Source of the DNA: an uncultured Lachnospiraceae bacterium
Lineage (GTDB): Bacteria > Bacillota > Clostridia > Lachnospirales > Lachnospiraceae
DNA: 64,000 nt
NCBI GenBank assembly: GCA_934418125.1
Contig: CAKRWT010000002.1
Span: 1 to 64,000 of the forward strand
Reading direction: 5' to 3'
Below the pieces are notes generated by a model that worked only from the letters and a program-made list of their open reading frames with translations, ran no database searches and was not told the DNA's origin. A program made the translations under genes and the position numbers. How positions within the stretch are numbered: position 1 is the first letter of the stretch; each line of letters begins with the position of its first letter. Below, piece after piece: positions 1 through 8,319 of this stretch.

Positions 1-444
1 GAAAAGGAAAAGGTAGAGGCGTTGGATGCGGGGGCAGATGATTACATTACCAAACCTTTTGGCACCTCAGAACTGCTGGCGCGCATCCGGACGGCACTGC
101 GCCATGCCAGCCAGGGAAAGATTTCCATGGAGGGGGAAGGCGAGCAGTATGCGGTAAACGGGCTGGTAATTGACTATGATAAAAGAGTGGTTACGCTGAA
201 TGGTGAAATCCTTCATTTTACCCAGATTGAGTATAAGATACTGACATACCTGGCGCAGAACGCCGGGAGTGTTATCACCTATGATGCACTGTTGTCCCAT
301 GTGTGGGGACCCTACACGGACAGTAATAACAGGATTCTGCGTGTGAATATGGCGAATATCAGGCGGAAGCTGGAACAGAACCCGGCAGACCCCCAGTACA
401 TCTATACCGAGATTGGAGTGGGGTATCGGATGGTGGAAGCGTAG
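1..444 (+). CDS. OmpR/KdpE-family response regulator, C-terminal part
   Basis: The reading frame is open from base 1, so the gene starts upstream of the window. The first codons encode the end of a CheY-like receiver domain, with the DAGADDYITKPF motif holding the conserved Lys-Pro of beta5. A winged-helix DNA-binding domain follows (about residues 55-147). Its end, with LRVNMANIRRKLEQ and then TEIGVGYRM, closely resembles KdpE, the response regulator of potassium-transport operons. OmpR-family proteins bind promoter DNA after phosphorylation by a sensor kinase, which is not visible here. The assignment to KdpE proper, as opposed to a related OmpR-type regulator, is inference because no kdp genes are seen. 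Confidence 0.88.
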   Translation, partial: EKEKVEALDAGADDYITKPFGTSELLARIRTALRHASQGKISMEGEGEQYAVNGLVIDYDKRVVTLNGEILHFTQIEYKILTYLAQNAGSVITYDALLSHVWGPYTDSNNRILRVNMANIRRKLEQNPADPQYIYTEIGVGYRMVEA

Positions 445-473
445 GAAAAGTATGTAAGAATTGGAAAAATAAT

Positions 474-533
474 AAAAGGTTGACAGTTGTGTACCTTTAT
501 GATAATTTAAGGGTAGACAAATGCCAACCTTTT
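474..533 (+). promoter_or_regulatory. blaI-blaR promoter with flanking dyad
   Basis: A TTGACA -35 box (480-485) is followed by GATAAT at 501-506 (15-bp spacer) or TAATTT at 503-508 (17-bp spacer). A perfect 9-bp inverted repeat, AAAAGGTTG (474-482) and CAACCTTTT (525-533), brackets the promoter. BlaI/MecI repressors bind dyads over their own promoters, so this dyad is a candidate operator. It could also act as the terminator hairpin of the upstream gene. Confidence 0.5.
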
Positions 534-570
534 TGTATTAAGGAAACTTTAGCAACAGGGAGGAAAAAAG

Positions 571-939
571 ATGACAAAGATATCCGATGCGGAATGGAAG
601 ATTATGAATGTGCTGTGGGATGAACAGCCAAGAACCATGACCCAGATTACGAAAGAACTGGCAGAGGACACCGGCTGGACGAAGCATACGGTAATGACCT
701 ATCTGAAACGGCTGGAAAAGAAAGAACTGGTTCACTATGAGGAAGGTGCAAAAGCAAAGCTTTATTATGCCAACGTGGAGAGACAGACGGCAGTGGTGGA
801 GGAAAAGAAAAATTTCTTGGACAAAGTATTTCGTGGAAATGTGGGACTGATGATGAGTTCCCTGTTGGAACAGGATGATATACCACCGGAAGAGATAGAT
901 ATGCTGATTGCACTTCTGGAAAAGAAACGGGAAAAGTAG
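571..939 (+). CDS. BlaI/MecI/CopY-family transcriptional repressor
   Basis: A 122-aa winged-helix repressor. The start ISDAEWKIMNVLWDEQPRTM and the following recognition-helix region TKHTVMTYLKRLEKKELV are characteristic of the BlaI/MecI/CopY family, and the length is typical. Such proteins are dimers that repress target operons until cleaved by, or released through, a cognate BlaR1/MecR1-type membrane protease. That partner is encoded immediately downstream after a 31-bp gap. The RBS AGGGAGGAA precedes the ATG. No beta-lactamase gene is visible, so the regulated target may be elsewhere or may be this operon itself. Confidence 0.93.
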   Translation: MTKISDAEWKIMNVLWDEQPRTMTQITKELAEDTGWTKHTVMTYLKRLEKKELVHYEEGAKAKLYYANVERQTAVVEEKKNFLDKVFRGNVGLMMSSLLEQDDIPPEEIDMLIALLEKKREK

Positions 940-970
940 GGAAAACGGCAAGGTGTAATAGGAGGGGAAT

Positions 971-3436
971 ATGAGAGAGATTAGTTTCAGCATACTGGTG
1001 TTGGGAATTTTATTTATCAGGAAGGCTGCCTGGGGAAAAATTTCCCGAAGGCTGCAATACGCCCTGTGGCTGTTGCCTTTCTGCTATCTGCTCATAAGCC
1101 CGGTGTGGTCTGTACCCAGCAGCTTCAGTATTGAAAATGGGATTTCCCATCTGGCAGGGCAGTGGAAAGAAACAGAAGCTGACAGCATGGGAACACCGGA
1201 AGTAGAAGTCTTGTCAGTGCTTTTGGGAAAAGTACAGGGAAAGCAGGACGGTGTAGACAGGCAGAATAGTGTAGCAGGGCAGGTTGGGAATGGCAGGCAG
1301 GATGCTACTGGCAGACAGGAAGATACCACTAAGGTAGATGGCGCGGATAAAGTGGTTACTGACAATCTGGATAGTGTCGACAATCAAACTGGAAATGACA
1401 GGCAGGACAGTAGTGATAAGCAGGAAACAGGAAAAGGAATAGCGGATAGAGAAGATTATGGGAAAGCCGGGAGTGTATTTCCCAGACAGACAGTGACAGA
1501 AAGTGGGGTGGCAACGGAAGGGCAACTTAGGAAAATGCTTCCCTATATTCGGTATGGAGGAACCATCGGAATTCTTTTGTGGATGTTTGCAGCCAATGTA
1601 TGGTTTGGAATTCGTTGCAGGAAACAGCGAGTCTACTGGGGACGGGACAGGCAAAGTGGATTGAAAATTTACCTGTTGGATTCGGTTACTTCCCCTTTTC
1701 TGTTCTTTGGGAATATTTATATGGGAACGGATATGACTGCGGAGAAAACCAGATTCCGTCATGTTGTAACCCACGAAATGTGCCATTACCGCCATGGGGA
1801 TAATCTGTGGAGGCTCTTACGAAGTCTGTGTGCGGCTTTTTACTGGTACAATCCCTTCGTATGGGTTTCCATGGAGTTTGCCAGGAGAGACTGTGAACTT
1901 GCCTGTGATGAAGCGGCGGTAACCCTGTTAGGACAAGGGCAGGCGAAAGCCTATGGGTATACCCTGCTTTCCATTGTGGGGAAAAAGAGCAGAAAAGGCA
2001 CTTATTTTACCATGGCAACCACCATGCAGGGAAGTACCAGAAAGCTGGCAGAGCGAATCCGGATTCTGGCAGAACGCAGAAATCCCAGTAAAGCAGTGAC
2101 GGCGGGGGTTCTGCTACTGGCAGTTCTTCTTACCGGGTGCACCTTTACCAGTGGAAAAGAGCCCTCTCAGGAACAGACAAGACAGGAAATAGGGCAGCCA
2201 AACCGATTCGGTGCTGCGGCAGAAGAAATAGAGAATGGAAGCGTAACAGAGGGATTGTCGGCGGAATTCATGGAAAGTGGAGGACAAACAGGGCAAGGGG
2301 AACAGGCAGGACAAGCCGGACAGACGGGACAGGGTGAGAAGGCAACGCAAACGGAATTGGCTGAGCAGACAATGCAGACAGATGCGTCTGAGCAGGCAAT
2401 GCAAACAGAAGCAGCGGGAAAAACAGAGCAGGACAAAGCAACAGTCAATATTTATAACAGGGTAAAGTATTGGAATCACTTTTTCTATTATGCAGATACC
2501 CAGGGAATCAAACGCATAGGCGAAAATAGCAAAACGGTGGAAGTGATAGTGCCACAAACGGGAATCCATAGCTTTACACTGGACAAAGAAGGAGCGGTCT
2601 ATTACAGCCTTTCTTCCCCGGAAGAAGCGGGAATCTATGTGCTTCCACAGGGAGAGCAGCAGCCGGTGAGACTGATAGACTGGAAGAAAGATTACTGGCG
2701 GCTAGCAATGTTACAGGTAGCAGATGGAATCATATATCTGGAAATGGGTGATACCTGTGAGGCTTACCAGATCCAGAAGGACGGAGAGAGCAGTGGGAGA
2801 AAAGCAACACGCTTAACCGATGCAGAAAATCCAGTCTTCCAGGCATTGGAACGATGTGGCTTATCCGGGGGAGATATCCGTAACTTGCCAGCAGGATACA
2901 GCGTAGCCCTGACCGAGTATCACAGAATGGTACTTCGACTGCCCGAGGAACAGATACTGCAACTGTACGATACGCAGAATGGACAGCAGATAGCGAAACT
3001 GCCAGAGTGCCAGAATGATATCCTGATGATGCCACAGGGCGTTATTTATAAGAAACAGACGGGAGATATTTATTTCCAGTCATGGACAGAAGGCGAAAAC
3101 GCGAATCAACTGCTTTATCAGCCAGCGGCATACGAGGGGAAAGATATCAATTATGGCACCTATGATGAAGGATATCTGTACGGCTTCTGGGAAGAGGCGG
3201 GAAACAGTACCTTGGTTCGGATATCCTTTGAAGATAAGCAGGAAAATACGGACACTTCTGATAGCGATGCACAGAATAGAGGGGGCTTTACCAGGAAAGT
3301 GCAGGAACTTAATACTTTTGACGGGGTGAACAGAGCAGTAGATTTGGGACTCAGCGTGAATCATGGCGTGATATCTTACTGGCAGGATGATAAAATGGTA
3401 TGGGAAGAACCGAAAGTAATAATAGAAGAATATTAG
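971..3436 (+). CDS. BlaR1-like M56 family metallopeptidase with C-terminal sensor domain
   Basis: An 821-aa membrane protein, presumed partner of the BlaI-type repressor. Hydrophobic segments lie near residues 5-45 and about 190-207. The gluzincin motif HEMCH falls at residues 268-272, followed by the CELACDEAAV motif that supplies the third zinc ligand, as in M56/BlaR1 peptidases. After a further membrane segment (VLLLAVLLTGC, near residue 385) comes an extracellular C-terminal domain of about 430 residues. It does not look like a penicillin-binding domain; short repeated strands (IKRIGENSK, IHSFTLDKEG) suggest a beta-propeller or DUF5050-like sensor. Two low-complexity insertions, a D/N/Q-rich one at about 90-165 and a Q/T/G/E-rich one at about 430-485, are unusual. 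The RBS GGAGGGG supports the ATG at 971. Confidence 0.85.
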   Translation: MREISFSILVLGILFIRKAAWGKISRRLQYALWLLPFCYLLISPVWSVPSSFSIENGISHLAGQWKETEADSMGTPEVEVLSVLLGKVQGKQDGVDRQNSVAGQVGNGRQDATGRQEDTTKVDGADKVVTDNLDSVDNQTGNDRQDSSDKQETGKGIADREDYGKAGSVFPRQTVTESGVATEGQLRKMLPYIRYGGTIGILLWMFAANVWFGIRCRKQRVYWGRDRQSGLKIYLLDSVTSPFLFFGNIYMGTDMTAEKTRFRHVVTHEMCHYRHGDNLWRLLRSLCAAFYWYNPFVWVSMEFARRDCELACDEAAVTLLGQGQAKAYGYTLLSIVGKKSRKGTYFTMATTMQGSTRKLAERIRILAERRNPSKAVTAGVLLLAVLLTGCTFTSGKEPSQEQTRQEIGQPNRFGAAAEEIENGSVTEGLSAEFMESGGQTGQGEQAGQAGQTGQGEKATQTELAEQTMQTDASEQAMQTEAAGKTEQDKATVNIYNRVKYWNHFFYYADTQGIKRIGENSKTVEVIVPQTGIHSFTLDKEGAVYYSLSSPEEAGIYVLPQGEQQPVRLIDWKKDYWRLAMLQVADGIIYLEMGDTCEAYQIQKDGESSGRKATRLTDAENPVFQALERCGLSGGDIRNLPAGYSVALTEYHRMVLRLPEEQILQLYDTQNGQQIAKLPECQNDILMMPQGVIYKKQTGDIYFQSWTEGENANQLLYQPAAYEGKDINYGTYDEGYLYGFWEEAGNSTLVRISFEDKQENTDTSDSDAQNRGGFTRKVQELNTFDGVNRAVDLGLSVNHGVISYWQDDKMVWEEPKVIIEEY

Positions 3437-3450
3437 GGTAGAGGAATATA

Positions 3451-3722
3451 GAAAGGTGCTGTAAAACAGGCATAATATTCGAAAAGGTTCTGTAAAGCGA
3501 GGAATAACATTAGAAAAGGTGCAGTAAAATAAGAAATAATATTAGAAAGGTTCTGTAAAACGAGGGATAATATTAGAAAAGGTGCAGTAAAGCGAGGGAT
3601 AATATTAGGAAGATGCTGTAAGGCGAGGAACAATATTAGAAAAGGTGCAGTAAAGCGAGAAATAACATTAGGAAAATGCAGTAAAGCGAGGAATAATATT
3701 AGAAAAATGCTGTAAAACAAAA
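3451..3722 (+). repeat. 31-32 bp tandem repeat array after the M56 gene
   Basis: About eight and a half imperfect copies of a 31-32 bp unit (pattern GAAAAGGTGCAGTAAAGCGA followed by GGGATAATATTA). The array begins 15 bases after the M56 stop codon and ends at the GNAT gene. Units differ by scattered substitutions. The plus strand is purine-rich, and the antisense frame stays open for 95 codons only because of the repeat. No separate coding or promoter function is evident. Confidence 0.9.
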
Positions 3723-3770
3723 ATGGATTTTGAAGATAGTGTGTGTAAAGTCAGGAAAGGGAACGGAAAC

Positions 3771-4244
3771 ATGGAATATGCCATCAGAGAACTAAAGCAA
3801 GGTGAAGCTGGGATACTGGATACTTTTTTGTACGAGGCTATTTTTATCCCGGAAGGAGTCAATGCGCCACCAAAAGAGATAATCAGACAACCGGAACTGC
3901 AGGTATATGTTGCCGGTTTTGGAAAGCAGAAAAGTGACATCTGTTATGTAGCCGAAGCTAGTGGTAATATAGTTGGTGCAGTATGGACACGTATTATGAA
4001 TGACTATGGACATGTGGATGCAGACACGCCTTCCCTTGCCATTTCCCTGCTGAAAGCGTATAGAAATTACGGAATCGGAACAGAACTGATGAAACAGATA
4101 CTCGTAAGATTGCGGGCGGAGGGTTATGGACAGGTATCCCTGTCTGTCCAGAAAAATAACTACGCAGTCGGGATGTATCGGAAAGTCGGTTTTCAAATTG
4201 TGGATGAAAACGAAGAAGAATATATTATGGCATGTAAGCTATAA
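3771..4244 (+). CDS. GNAT family N-acetyltransferase
   Basis: A protein of 157 aa if started at the ATG at 3771, which has GGAAAGGG about 10 bases upstream. An in-frame ATG at 3723 would add 16 residues but sits at the very end of the repeat array. The acetyl-CoA binding motif A region is visible as YRNYGIGTELMKQIL, and the motif B region as NNYAVGMYRKVGFQIV near the C-terminus. These are typical of single-domain GNAT enzymes, which transfer acetyl groups from acetyl-CoA to amines. The substrate cannot be told from sequence. Confidence 0.88.
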   Translation: MEYAIRELKQGEAGILDTFLYEAIFIPEGVNAPPKEIIRQPELQVYVAGFGKQKSDICYVAEASGNIVGAVWTRIMNDYGHVDADTPSLAISLLKAYRNYGIGTELMKQILVRLRAEGYGQVSLSVQKNNYAVGMYRKVGFQIVDENEEEYIMACKL

Positions 4245-4462
4245 GCTTTGCTTTACTGCGTTACTTATGGCAGGCTTATTTCCAGGCGCAGGAGGAAACA
4301 GGAAGCTATCAGATGATAGAAAGGGTATTCATGACTTGGCTGTTTTATAGAAATACCCTCTGAATCAATAGTTTACATAACGTGAAAGTGCAAAAATAGT
4401 AAAACTTAGTAATAAAAGTAATAAAACTTAGTAATAAAAGTAATAAAACTGAAAGACATAGC
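4245..4462. other. non-coding stretch upstream of tRNA-Thr
   Basis: No credible gene seen. The 22-bp AT-rich tandem repeat described separately lies at 4401-4450, directly before the tRNA promoter. Confidence 0.5.
4401..4450 (+). repeat. 22-bp AT-rich tandem repeat
   Basis: Two exact copies of AAAACTTAGTAATAAAAGTAAT (4401-4422, 4423-4444) plus the first 6 bases of a third, just upstream of the tRNA promoter. Confidence 0.85.
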
Positions 4463-4492
4463 TTGACAAAGAGAAAATGCCTATGCTATACT
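4463..4492 (+). promoter_or_regulatory. promoter of tRNA-Thr
   Basis: TTGACA (4463-4468) and TATACT (4487-4492) separated by 18 bp, 25 bases before the tRNA 5' end. A near-consensus housekeeping sigma promoter. Confidence 0.75.
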
Positions 4493-4517
4493 ACAGTTCG
4501 ATGGCGAAAAGCCACAA

Positions 4518-4590
4518 GCTGGTATGGCTCAGTCGGTAGAGCGTCGCATTGGTAGTGCGGAGGTCACGGGTCCGATTCCCGTTACCAGCT
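4518..4590 (+). tRNA. tRNA-Thr (anticodon GGT)
   Basis: A cloverleaf can be drawn by hand. The acceptor arm is GCTGGTA with TACCAGC, and the D arm is GCTC/GAGC. The anticodon stem is TCGCA/TGCGG with loop TTGGTAG, giving anticodon GGT at 4551-4553. The T arm is ACGGG/CCCGT around TCCGATT. CCA is not encoded. The gene stands alone with its own promoter and terminator, not in a tRNA cluster. Confidence 0.95.
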
Positions 4591-4594
4591 TTTT

Positions 4595-4625
4595 AAAAGT
4601 CCAGTATCTGCTGGACTTTTTATTT
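4595..4625 (+). terminator. intrinsic terminator of tRNA-Thr
   Basis: A perfect 10-bp stem, AAAAGTCCAG (4595-4604) and CTGGACTTTT (4611-4620), with a 6-base loop and a following T-rich tract. Confidence 0.9.
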
Positions 4626-4769
4626 TTCATGTTGCATATCATCAGGATAATGCAGTGCAATATCCATATTATTCAGAGAGTATCTCTCAAATAACTCCAT
4701 GATAAGTATATTTACAAAAAGATAGGGTAATGGATTTATATCAAACAATAATACACACTTAATACGCAT
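4620..4769 (-). pseudogene. possible C-terminal gene remnant (49 codons)
   Basis: An open frame on the minus strand from ATG 4769-4767 to TAA at 4622-4620. It encodes a protein-like end containing PLPYLFVNILIMELF and then ALHYPDDMQHEK. I do not recognise the family. It ends inside the tRNA terminator and lacks a clear RBS, so it could be the leftover 3' end of a decayed gene or chance. Confidence 0.2.
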
Positions 4770-4802
4770 AAATATTGAAAATACACAATTAGTGTGTATA
4801 AT
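4751..4802 (+). promoter_or_regulatory. hicAB promoter and candidate HicB operator
   Basis: TTGAAA (4775-4780) and TATAAT (4797-4802), with a 16-bp spacer, lie 27 bases before hicA. A perfect 8-bp inverted repeat, ATACACAC (4751-4758) and GTGTGTAT (4792-4799), overlaps the -10 box, and a further ATACACA half-site lies at 4781-4787. HicB-type antitoxins autorepress through such palindromes. Confidence 0.6.
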
Positions 4803-4828
4803 ATAATGAAAGGGAATAAAATAATAGG

Positions 4829-4999
4829 ATGAAGCAAAGAGCTTTGATAAAAAAACTGGAAGCTGCTGGTTTTAAATTTGCACGTCATGGAGGGAATCAT
4901 GATGTGTATGTCAGAGGACTGGAAGAAGAACTGATACCGAGACATAAGGAAATAAATGAAATGCTTGCAAAGGCAATTTTAAGAAAATGGGGATTATAG
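4829..4999 (+). CDS. hicA: HicA-family toxin (mRNA interferase)
   Basis: A 56-aa ORF starting MKQRALIKKLEAAGFKFARH. The dsRBD-like fold of HicA toxins is recognisable from the KLEAAGF helix followed by the RHGGNHDVYVR strand, which carries the catalytic His region, and the EINEMLAKAILRKWG end (family form: E-I-N/P-x-x-x-A-x-x-I-L). HicA toxins bind and cleave mRNA and are neutralised by HicB, whose gene lies 65 bp downstream. The length is typical for HicA. The RBS is weak, as is common for toxins. Confidence 0.9.
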   Translation: MKQRALIKKLEAAGFKFARHGGNHDVYVRGLEEELIPRHKEINEMLAKAILRKWGL

Positions 5000-5064
5000 A
5001 AGAAAATTATTTTTTATAAATAACATATTCAAGGGAAAAGAAAACAGAAATGAGGTTGATTTAT

Positions 5065-5487
5065 ATGAAACAGGTATATCCGGTAATATTTACACCACTG
5101 AAGGACAAGAAAGATACCATTTTAATAGAAGTTCCCGATATGGAAATTTTATCAGAAGGGTTTGGAATGGCAAATGCTGTTGAAATGGCAAGGGATGCCA
5201 TTGGTTTAAAGGGAATTTCCCTTGAGGATAATGGAATGGAGATACCCAAACCCAGTGGAATGGGGGTAATAGATGCCACAAAGGGAACTTTTGCATCGGA
5301 GGGAACTGGATGCGTGTCTTTTGTGGATGTAGATTTTGTGGAATATCGAAGGAAAACAGATAACAAAACAGTAAGAAGAAATGTTACGTTGCCAAACTGG
5401 CTGAACTTGGAGGCGGAGAAAGCCCATATTAATGTGTCGAGGGTATTGCAGGAAGCACTTATGATGAAGCTGGGCGTTTCTAAGTAA
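5065..5487 (+). CDS. hicB: HicB-family antitoxin
   Basis: A 140-aa protein with the HicB partial RNase H-like fold at the N-terminus (YPVIFTPLKDKKDTILIEVPDM, split by the family-typical FGMANAVEMARDAIGL segment). The C-terminal region, VRRNVTLPNWLNLEAEKAHI then SRVLQEALMMKLG, looks like a ribbon-helix-helix DNA-binding unit. It should neutralise HicA and repress the operon through the upstream palindrome. The start at 5065 is preferred over 5050 because GAGGT at 5052-5056 is well spaced from it. Confidence 0.88.
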   Translation: MKQVYPVIFTPLKDKKDTILIEVPDMEILSEGFGMANAVEMARDAIGLKGISLEDNGMEIPKPSGMGVIDATKGTFASEGTGCVSFVDVDFVEYRRKTDNKTVRRNVTLPNWLNLEAEKAHINVSRVLQEALMMKLGVSK

Positions 5488-5502
5488 AGCTAAAGAGGCA
5501 TG

Positions 5503-6000
5503 TGTGGGTATGCCAGACAGAAAAGAATTCCCATACCCACAGAGAAACGACAGCATGGGTATAGAGGAGAAAAATCATGCCAAATACCCACCAACATAGG
5601 GGCGAGAGGGTATTGCAGGCGAAACGGCAAGCAAATACCCAAAACCTAGAGCCAACATGGGTATTACAGGCGAAATGGTAAGCAAATACCCAAAACATAG
5701 CAACAGTGTGGGTATGCCAGACAAAATAGAGGTCAAATACCCACAGCGAAACAGTTATATGGGTATGGAGGAGAAAAATCATGCCAAATACCCGCCAACA
5801 TAGAGACAGAGAGGGTATTACGGATAGGAAAGCGACCAAATACCCAAAATACAAAGCCAACATGGGTATTACAAGAAGGAAACAAGCCAAATACCCAAAA
5901 CATAGCAACAGCATGGGTATGCCAGACAGAAAAGTCCCCTCATACCCACAGTCATGCAATCACATGGGTATGACGAGCAGAAATTACCCCTCATACCCAT
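5503..6000 (+). repeat. array of ten GGGTAT...ATACCC hairpin repeats
   Basis: Ten consecutive units of about 50 bp. Each contains a (T)GGGTAT arm and an ATACCC(A) arm enclosing 15-25 bases, with conserved internal blocks such as GCCAGACAGAAAAG and GAGGAGAAAAATCATGCCAA. The first unit has perfect 10-bp arms (TGTGGGTATG / CATACCCACA). The array starts 15 bases after the hicB stop. A related array lies at 29281-29596. The rest of the gap to fucO (6001-6249) holds a TATAAT box at 6199-6204 and no gene. Confidence 0.9.
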
Positions 6001-6249
6001 TCCTACAAAAAGGGAGACCATCCTATGCACTTTCTCTATGCATGCCATACAAGTAAAGGGCATTTTATCTGCATACTTCGGAGACCTGTTTTGCCGATCT
6101 GATAGAATTGCCTGAAAAATACGTTCAACAGTTATTATTTTCATAATTCTTTCATAAAATTTTTATAATTTTCTCTTTTTTTCTTCTTTAGAGCATATTA
6201 TAATGAAGCTACTAAGAAATGTTTTACAACAGAGAAAGGAGATTTTCTT

Positions 6250-7395
6250 ATGGCAAACAGAATTATGCTTAACCAGACCTCTTATCATGGAGCTGGAGCA
6301 ATCGCAGAAATCGCAAACGAGGCAAAGGCACATGCTTTTCAAAAAGCATTCGTCTGCTCTGACCCGGATTTGATTAAGTTTGGTGTTACAGCGAAGGTAA
6401 CTGATTTATTGGAAAAGGAAGGTTTGGCTTATGAAATTTATTCCGATATCAAGGCAAACCCGACGATTGAAAATGTGAAAAACGGCGTGGCAGCGTTTAA
6501 GGCTTCCGGCGCAGATTATATCATTGCCATCGGTGGCGGTTCATCGATGGACACGTCCAAGGCAATCGGTATTATTATTGCCAATCCTGAATTTGAAGAT
6601 GTGCGCAGCCTGGAAGGGGTAGCACCTACGAAAAAGCCATGCGTACCAATTATTGCAGTACCCACCACAGCCGGTACGGCAGCAGAAGTTACCATTAACT
6701 ATGTTATTACAGATGTGGAAAGAAAGCGCAAATTCGTATGTGTAGACCCACATGATATGCCGATTATCGCAGTGGTAGACCCGGATATGATGTCTTCCAT
6801 GCCAAAGGGACTGACGGCTTCTACCGGTATGGATGCACTGACCCACGCAATCGAGGGTTATACTACAAAAGCAGCCTGGGAAATGACCGACATGTTCCAC
6901 TTAAAGGCTATTGAGATTATTTCCAAGTCTCTGCGTGGTGCAGTAGCAAACACGAAAGAAGGTCGTGAAGGCATGGCACTTGGACAGTATATTGCCGGCA
7001 TGGGATTTTCTAACGTAGGACTGGGTATTGCCCATTCTATGGCGCATACACTGGGCGCTGTTTATGATACCCCACATGGTGTTGCCTGTGCTATGATGTT
7101 ACCGATTGTTATGGAATACAATGCAGACTGTACTGGAGAAAAATATCGTGAGATTGCACGTGCTATGGGCGTAGAAGGAGTAGACCAGATGGATCAGGCA
7201 ACTTACCGCAAGGCTGCAGTCGATGCAGTGCGTAAGCTGTCCGAAGATGTGGGAATCCCATCGAAGTTAGAGGCGTTGAAGGAAGAAGATTTACCTTTCC
7301 TGGCAGAATCAGCACATGCAGATGCCTGTGCACCGGGTAATCCGAAGGATGCCAGCATAGAAGATTTGACCGCATTATTCCGTAAACTGATGTAA
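6250..7395 (+). CDS. fucO: lactaldehyde reductase / 1,2-propanediol oxidoreductase (Fe-dependent ADH)
   Basis: A 381-aa group III iron-dependent alcohol dehydrogenase, very close along its full length to E. coli FucO. Shared stretches are GADYIIAIGGGSSMDT (NAD binding), VPTTAGTAAEVTINYVITD and RRKFVCVDPHD-like. The metal-ligand segments are GMDALTHAIEGY (Asp and His) and HSMAHTLGAVYDTPHG (two His). It interconverts lactaldehyde and 1,2-propanediol with NAD(H), the anaerobic outlet of fucose and rhamnose degradation. No fucose genes surround it, so it may serve as a general alcohol dehydrogenase. The RBS AAAGGAG at 6236-6242 fixes the ATG. Confidence 0.92.
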   Translation: MANRIMLNQTSYHGAGAIAEIANEAKAHAFQKAFVCSDPDLIKFGVTAKVTDLLEKEGLAYEIYSDIKANPTIENVKNGVAAFKASGADYIIAIGGGSSMDTSKAIGIIIANPEFEDVRSLEGVAPTKKPCVPIIAVPTTAGTAAEVTINYVITDVERKRKFVCVDPHDMPIIAVVDPDMMSSMPKGLTASTGMDALTHAIEGYTTKAAWEMTDMFHLKAIEIISKSLRGAVANTKEGREGMALGQYIAGMGFSNVGLGIAHSMAHTLGAVYDTPHGVACAMMLPIVMEYNADCTGEKYREIARAMGVEGVDQMDQATYRKAAVDAVRKLSEDVGIPSKLEALKEEDLPFLAESAHADACAPGNPKDASIEDLTALFRKLM

Positions 7396-7493
7396 TACGG
7401 GAAATGAAAGTGAAAAGCGTGTATCTTGTAAAGCATCCCTTTTTCCTGTAAACTGAATGATATTAGATAATGTGATATCGGAGGCAGAAAAAG

Positions 7494-7997
7494 ATGCACA
7501 ATGAATTAACCAAACAGGACATTCAGAAGATGGAGGAAGAGATAGAGTACCGCAAACTGGTGGTTCGCAAGCAGGCACTGGAGGATGTGAAGGAAGCCAG
7601 AGCCCAGGGAGATTTAAGTGAGAACTTTGAGTACTATGCGGCAAAGAAATATAAGAACCAGAACGAAAGCCGTATCCGCTACCTGGAGCGAATGATTAAG
7701 ACGGCGGTGGTTGTCTCGGATGAATCCGCAGAAGATGAAGTGGGTATGAATAACACGGTGGAGGTCTTCTTCGAGGAGGACGGACTGACAGAGAAGTATA
7801 AGCTGGTAACCACAGTCAGGGGAAATTCGCTGGAAGGGCTTATCAGTACCGAATCCCCACTGGGAAAAGCCCTGTTTGGGCATAAGGTAAATGACCGGGT
7901 CTATGTGGAAGTCAAACCGGGTGTTGGCTACTATGTAGTTATTAAATCGATTGAGAATACGGTAGATGACGGAAGTGACAAAATCAGAAGCTTCTAG
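7494..7997 (+). CDS. greA: GreA-type transcription elongation factor
   Basis: A 167-aa protein. The N-terminal coiled coil (about residues 1-80) carries the acidic tip EARAQGDLSENFEYYAAK, which reaches the RNA polymerase active site and promotes cleavage of backtracked transcripts. The C-terminal FKBP-like domain is seen in STESPLGKALFGHKVND and VEVKPGVGYYVVIKSI. Length and motif order match GreA. It is a single gene with its own terminator. Some Firmicutes carry several GreA-like paralogues, so it need not be the only one. Confidence 0.92.
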   Translation: MHNELTKQDIQKMEEEIEYRKLVVRKQALEDVKEARAQGDLSENFEYYAAKKYKNQNESRIRYLERMIKTAVVVSDESAEDEVGMNNTVEVFFEEDGLTEKYKLVTTVRGNSLEGLISTESPLGKALFGHKVNDRVYVEVKPGVGYYVVIKSIENTVDDGSDKIRSF

Positions 7998-8022
7998 TCA
8001 GACCAAGAACTTTCAGACCAAG

Positions 8023-8067
8023 AACTTTCAGAATGGGAGGTATCTCCCATTCTGGAAGTTTTTTTTC
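8023..8067 (+). terminator. intrinsic terminator of greA
   Basis: A long stem formed by AACTTTCAGAATGGGAG and CTCCCATTCTGGAAGTT around a 4-base loop, followed by eight T residues. The upstream arm is preceded by a direct duplication of ACCAAGAACTTTCAG. Confidence 0.92.
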
Positions 8068-8319
8068 ATAGGAAATTCCTATGAAGCAAGAATATTAATG
8101 CACACGCCATTCTTTTTCATTCCCATCAAACTTATCCAAGTACCGCAAACTGCAGGCACGGCGCAGGTGCGCTATATCCTGTCCGCGATGAACAAATTGT
8201 CTGCGCGTTGCCTGAAAATCTTGCGAGGACAGACCTATATGTAATATTAGAAAAAACTGGGACATACATTATAGATATGACAAGCCTAAGGCGCAGGATG
8301 GGAGAGTGGAGGAAGATAC
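8068..8319. other. intergenic region with no recognised gene
   Basis: Contains only a short open frame, partly overlapping greA and its terminator, which has no RBS and no family resemblance. I see no promoter of good quality for the downstream ATPase. Confidence 0.4.

Noticed and set aside
5480..5959. 159-codon hydrophobic antisense ORF and the 91-codon sense ORF at 5781-6056
   Set aside because: Both are products of the repeat array; no RBS, and the peptide merely repeats with the DNA unit.
7966..8244. 92-codon plus-strand ORF after greA
   Set aside because: Overlaps the greA end, reads through its terminator, has no RBS and no recognisable protein pattern.
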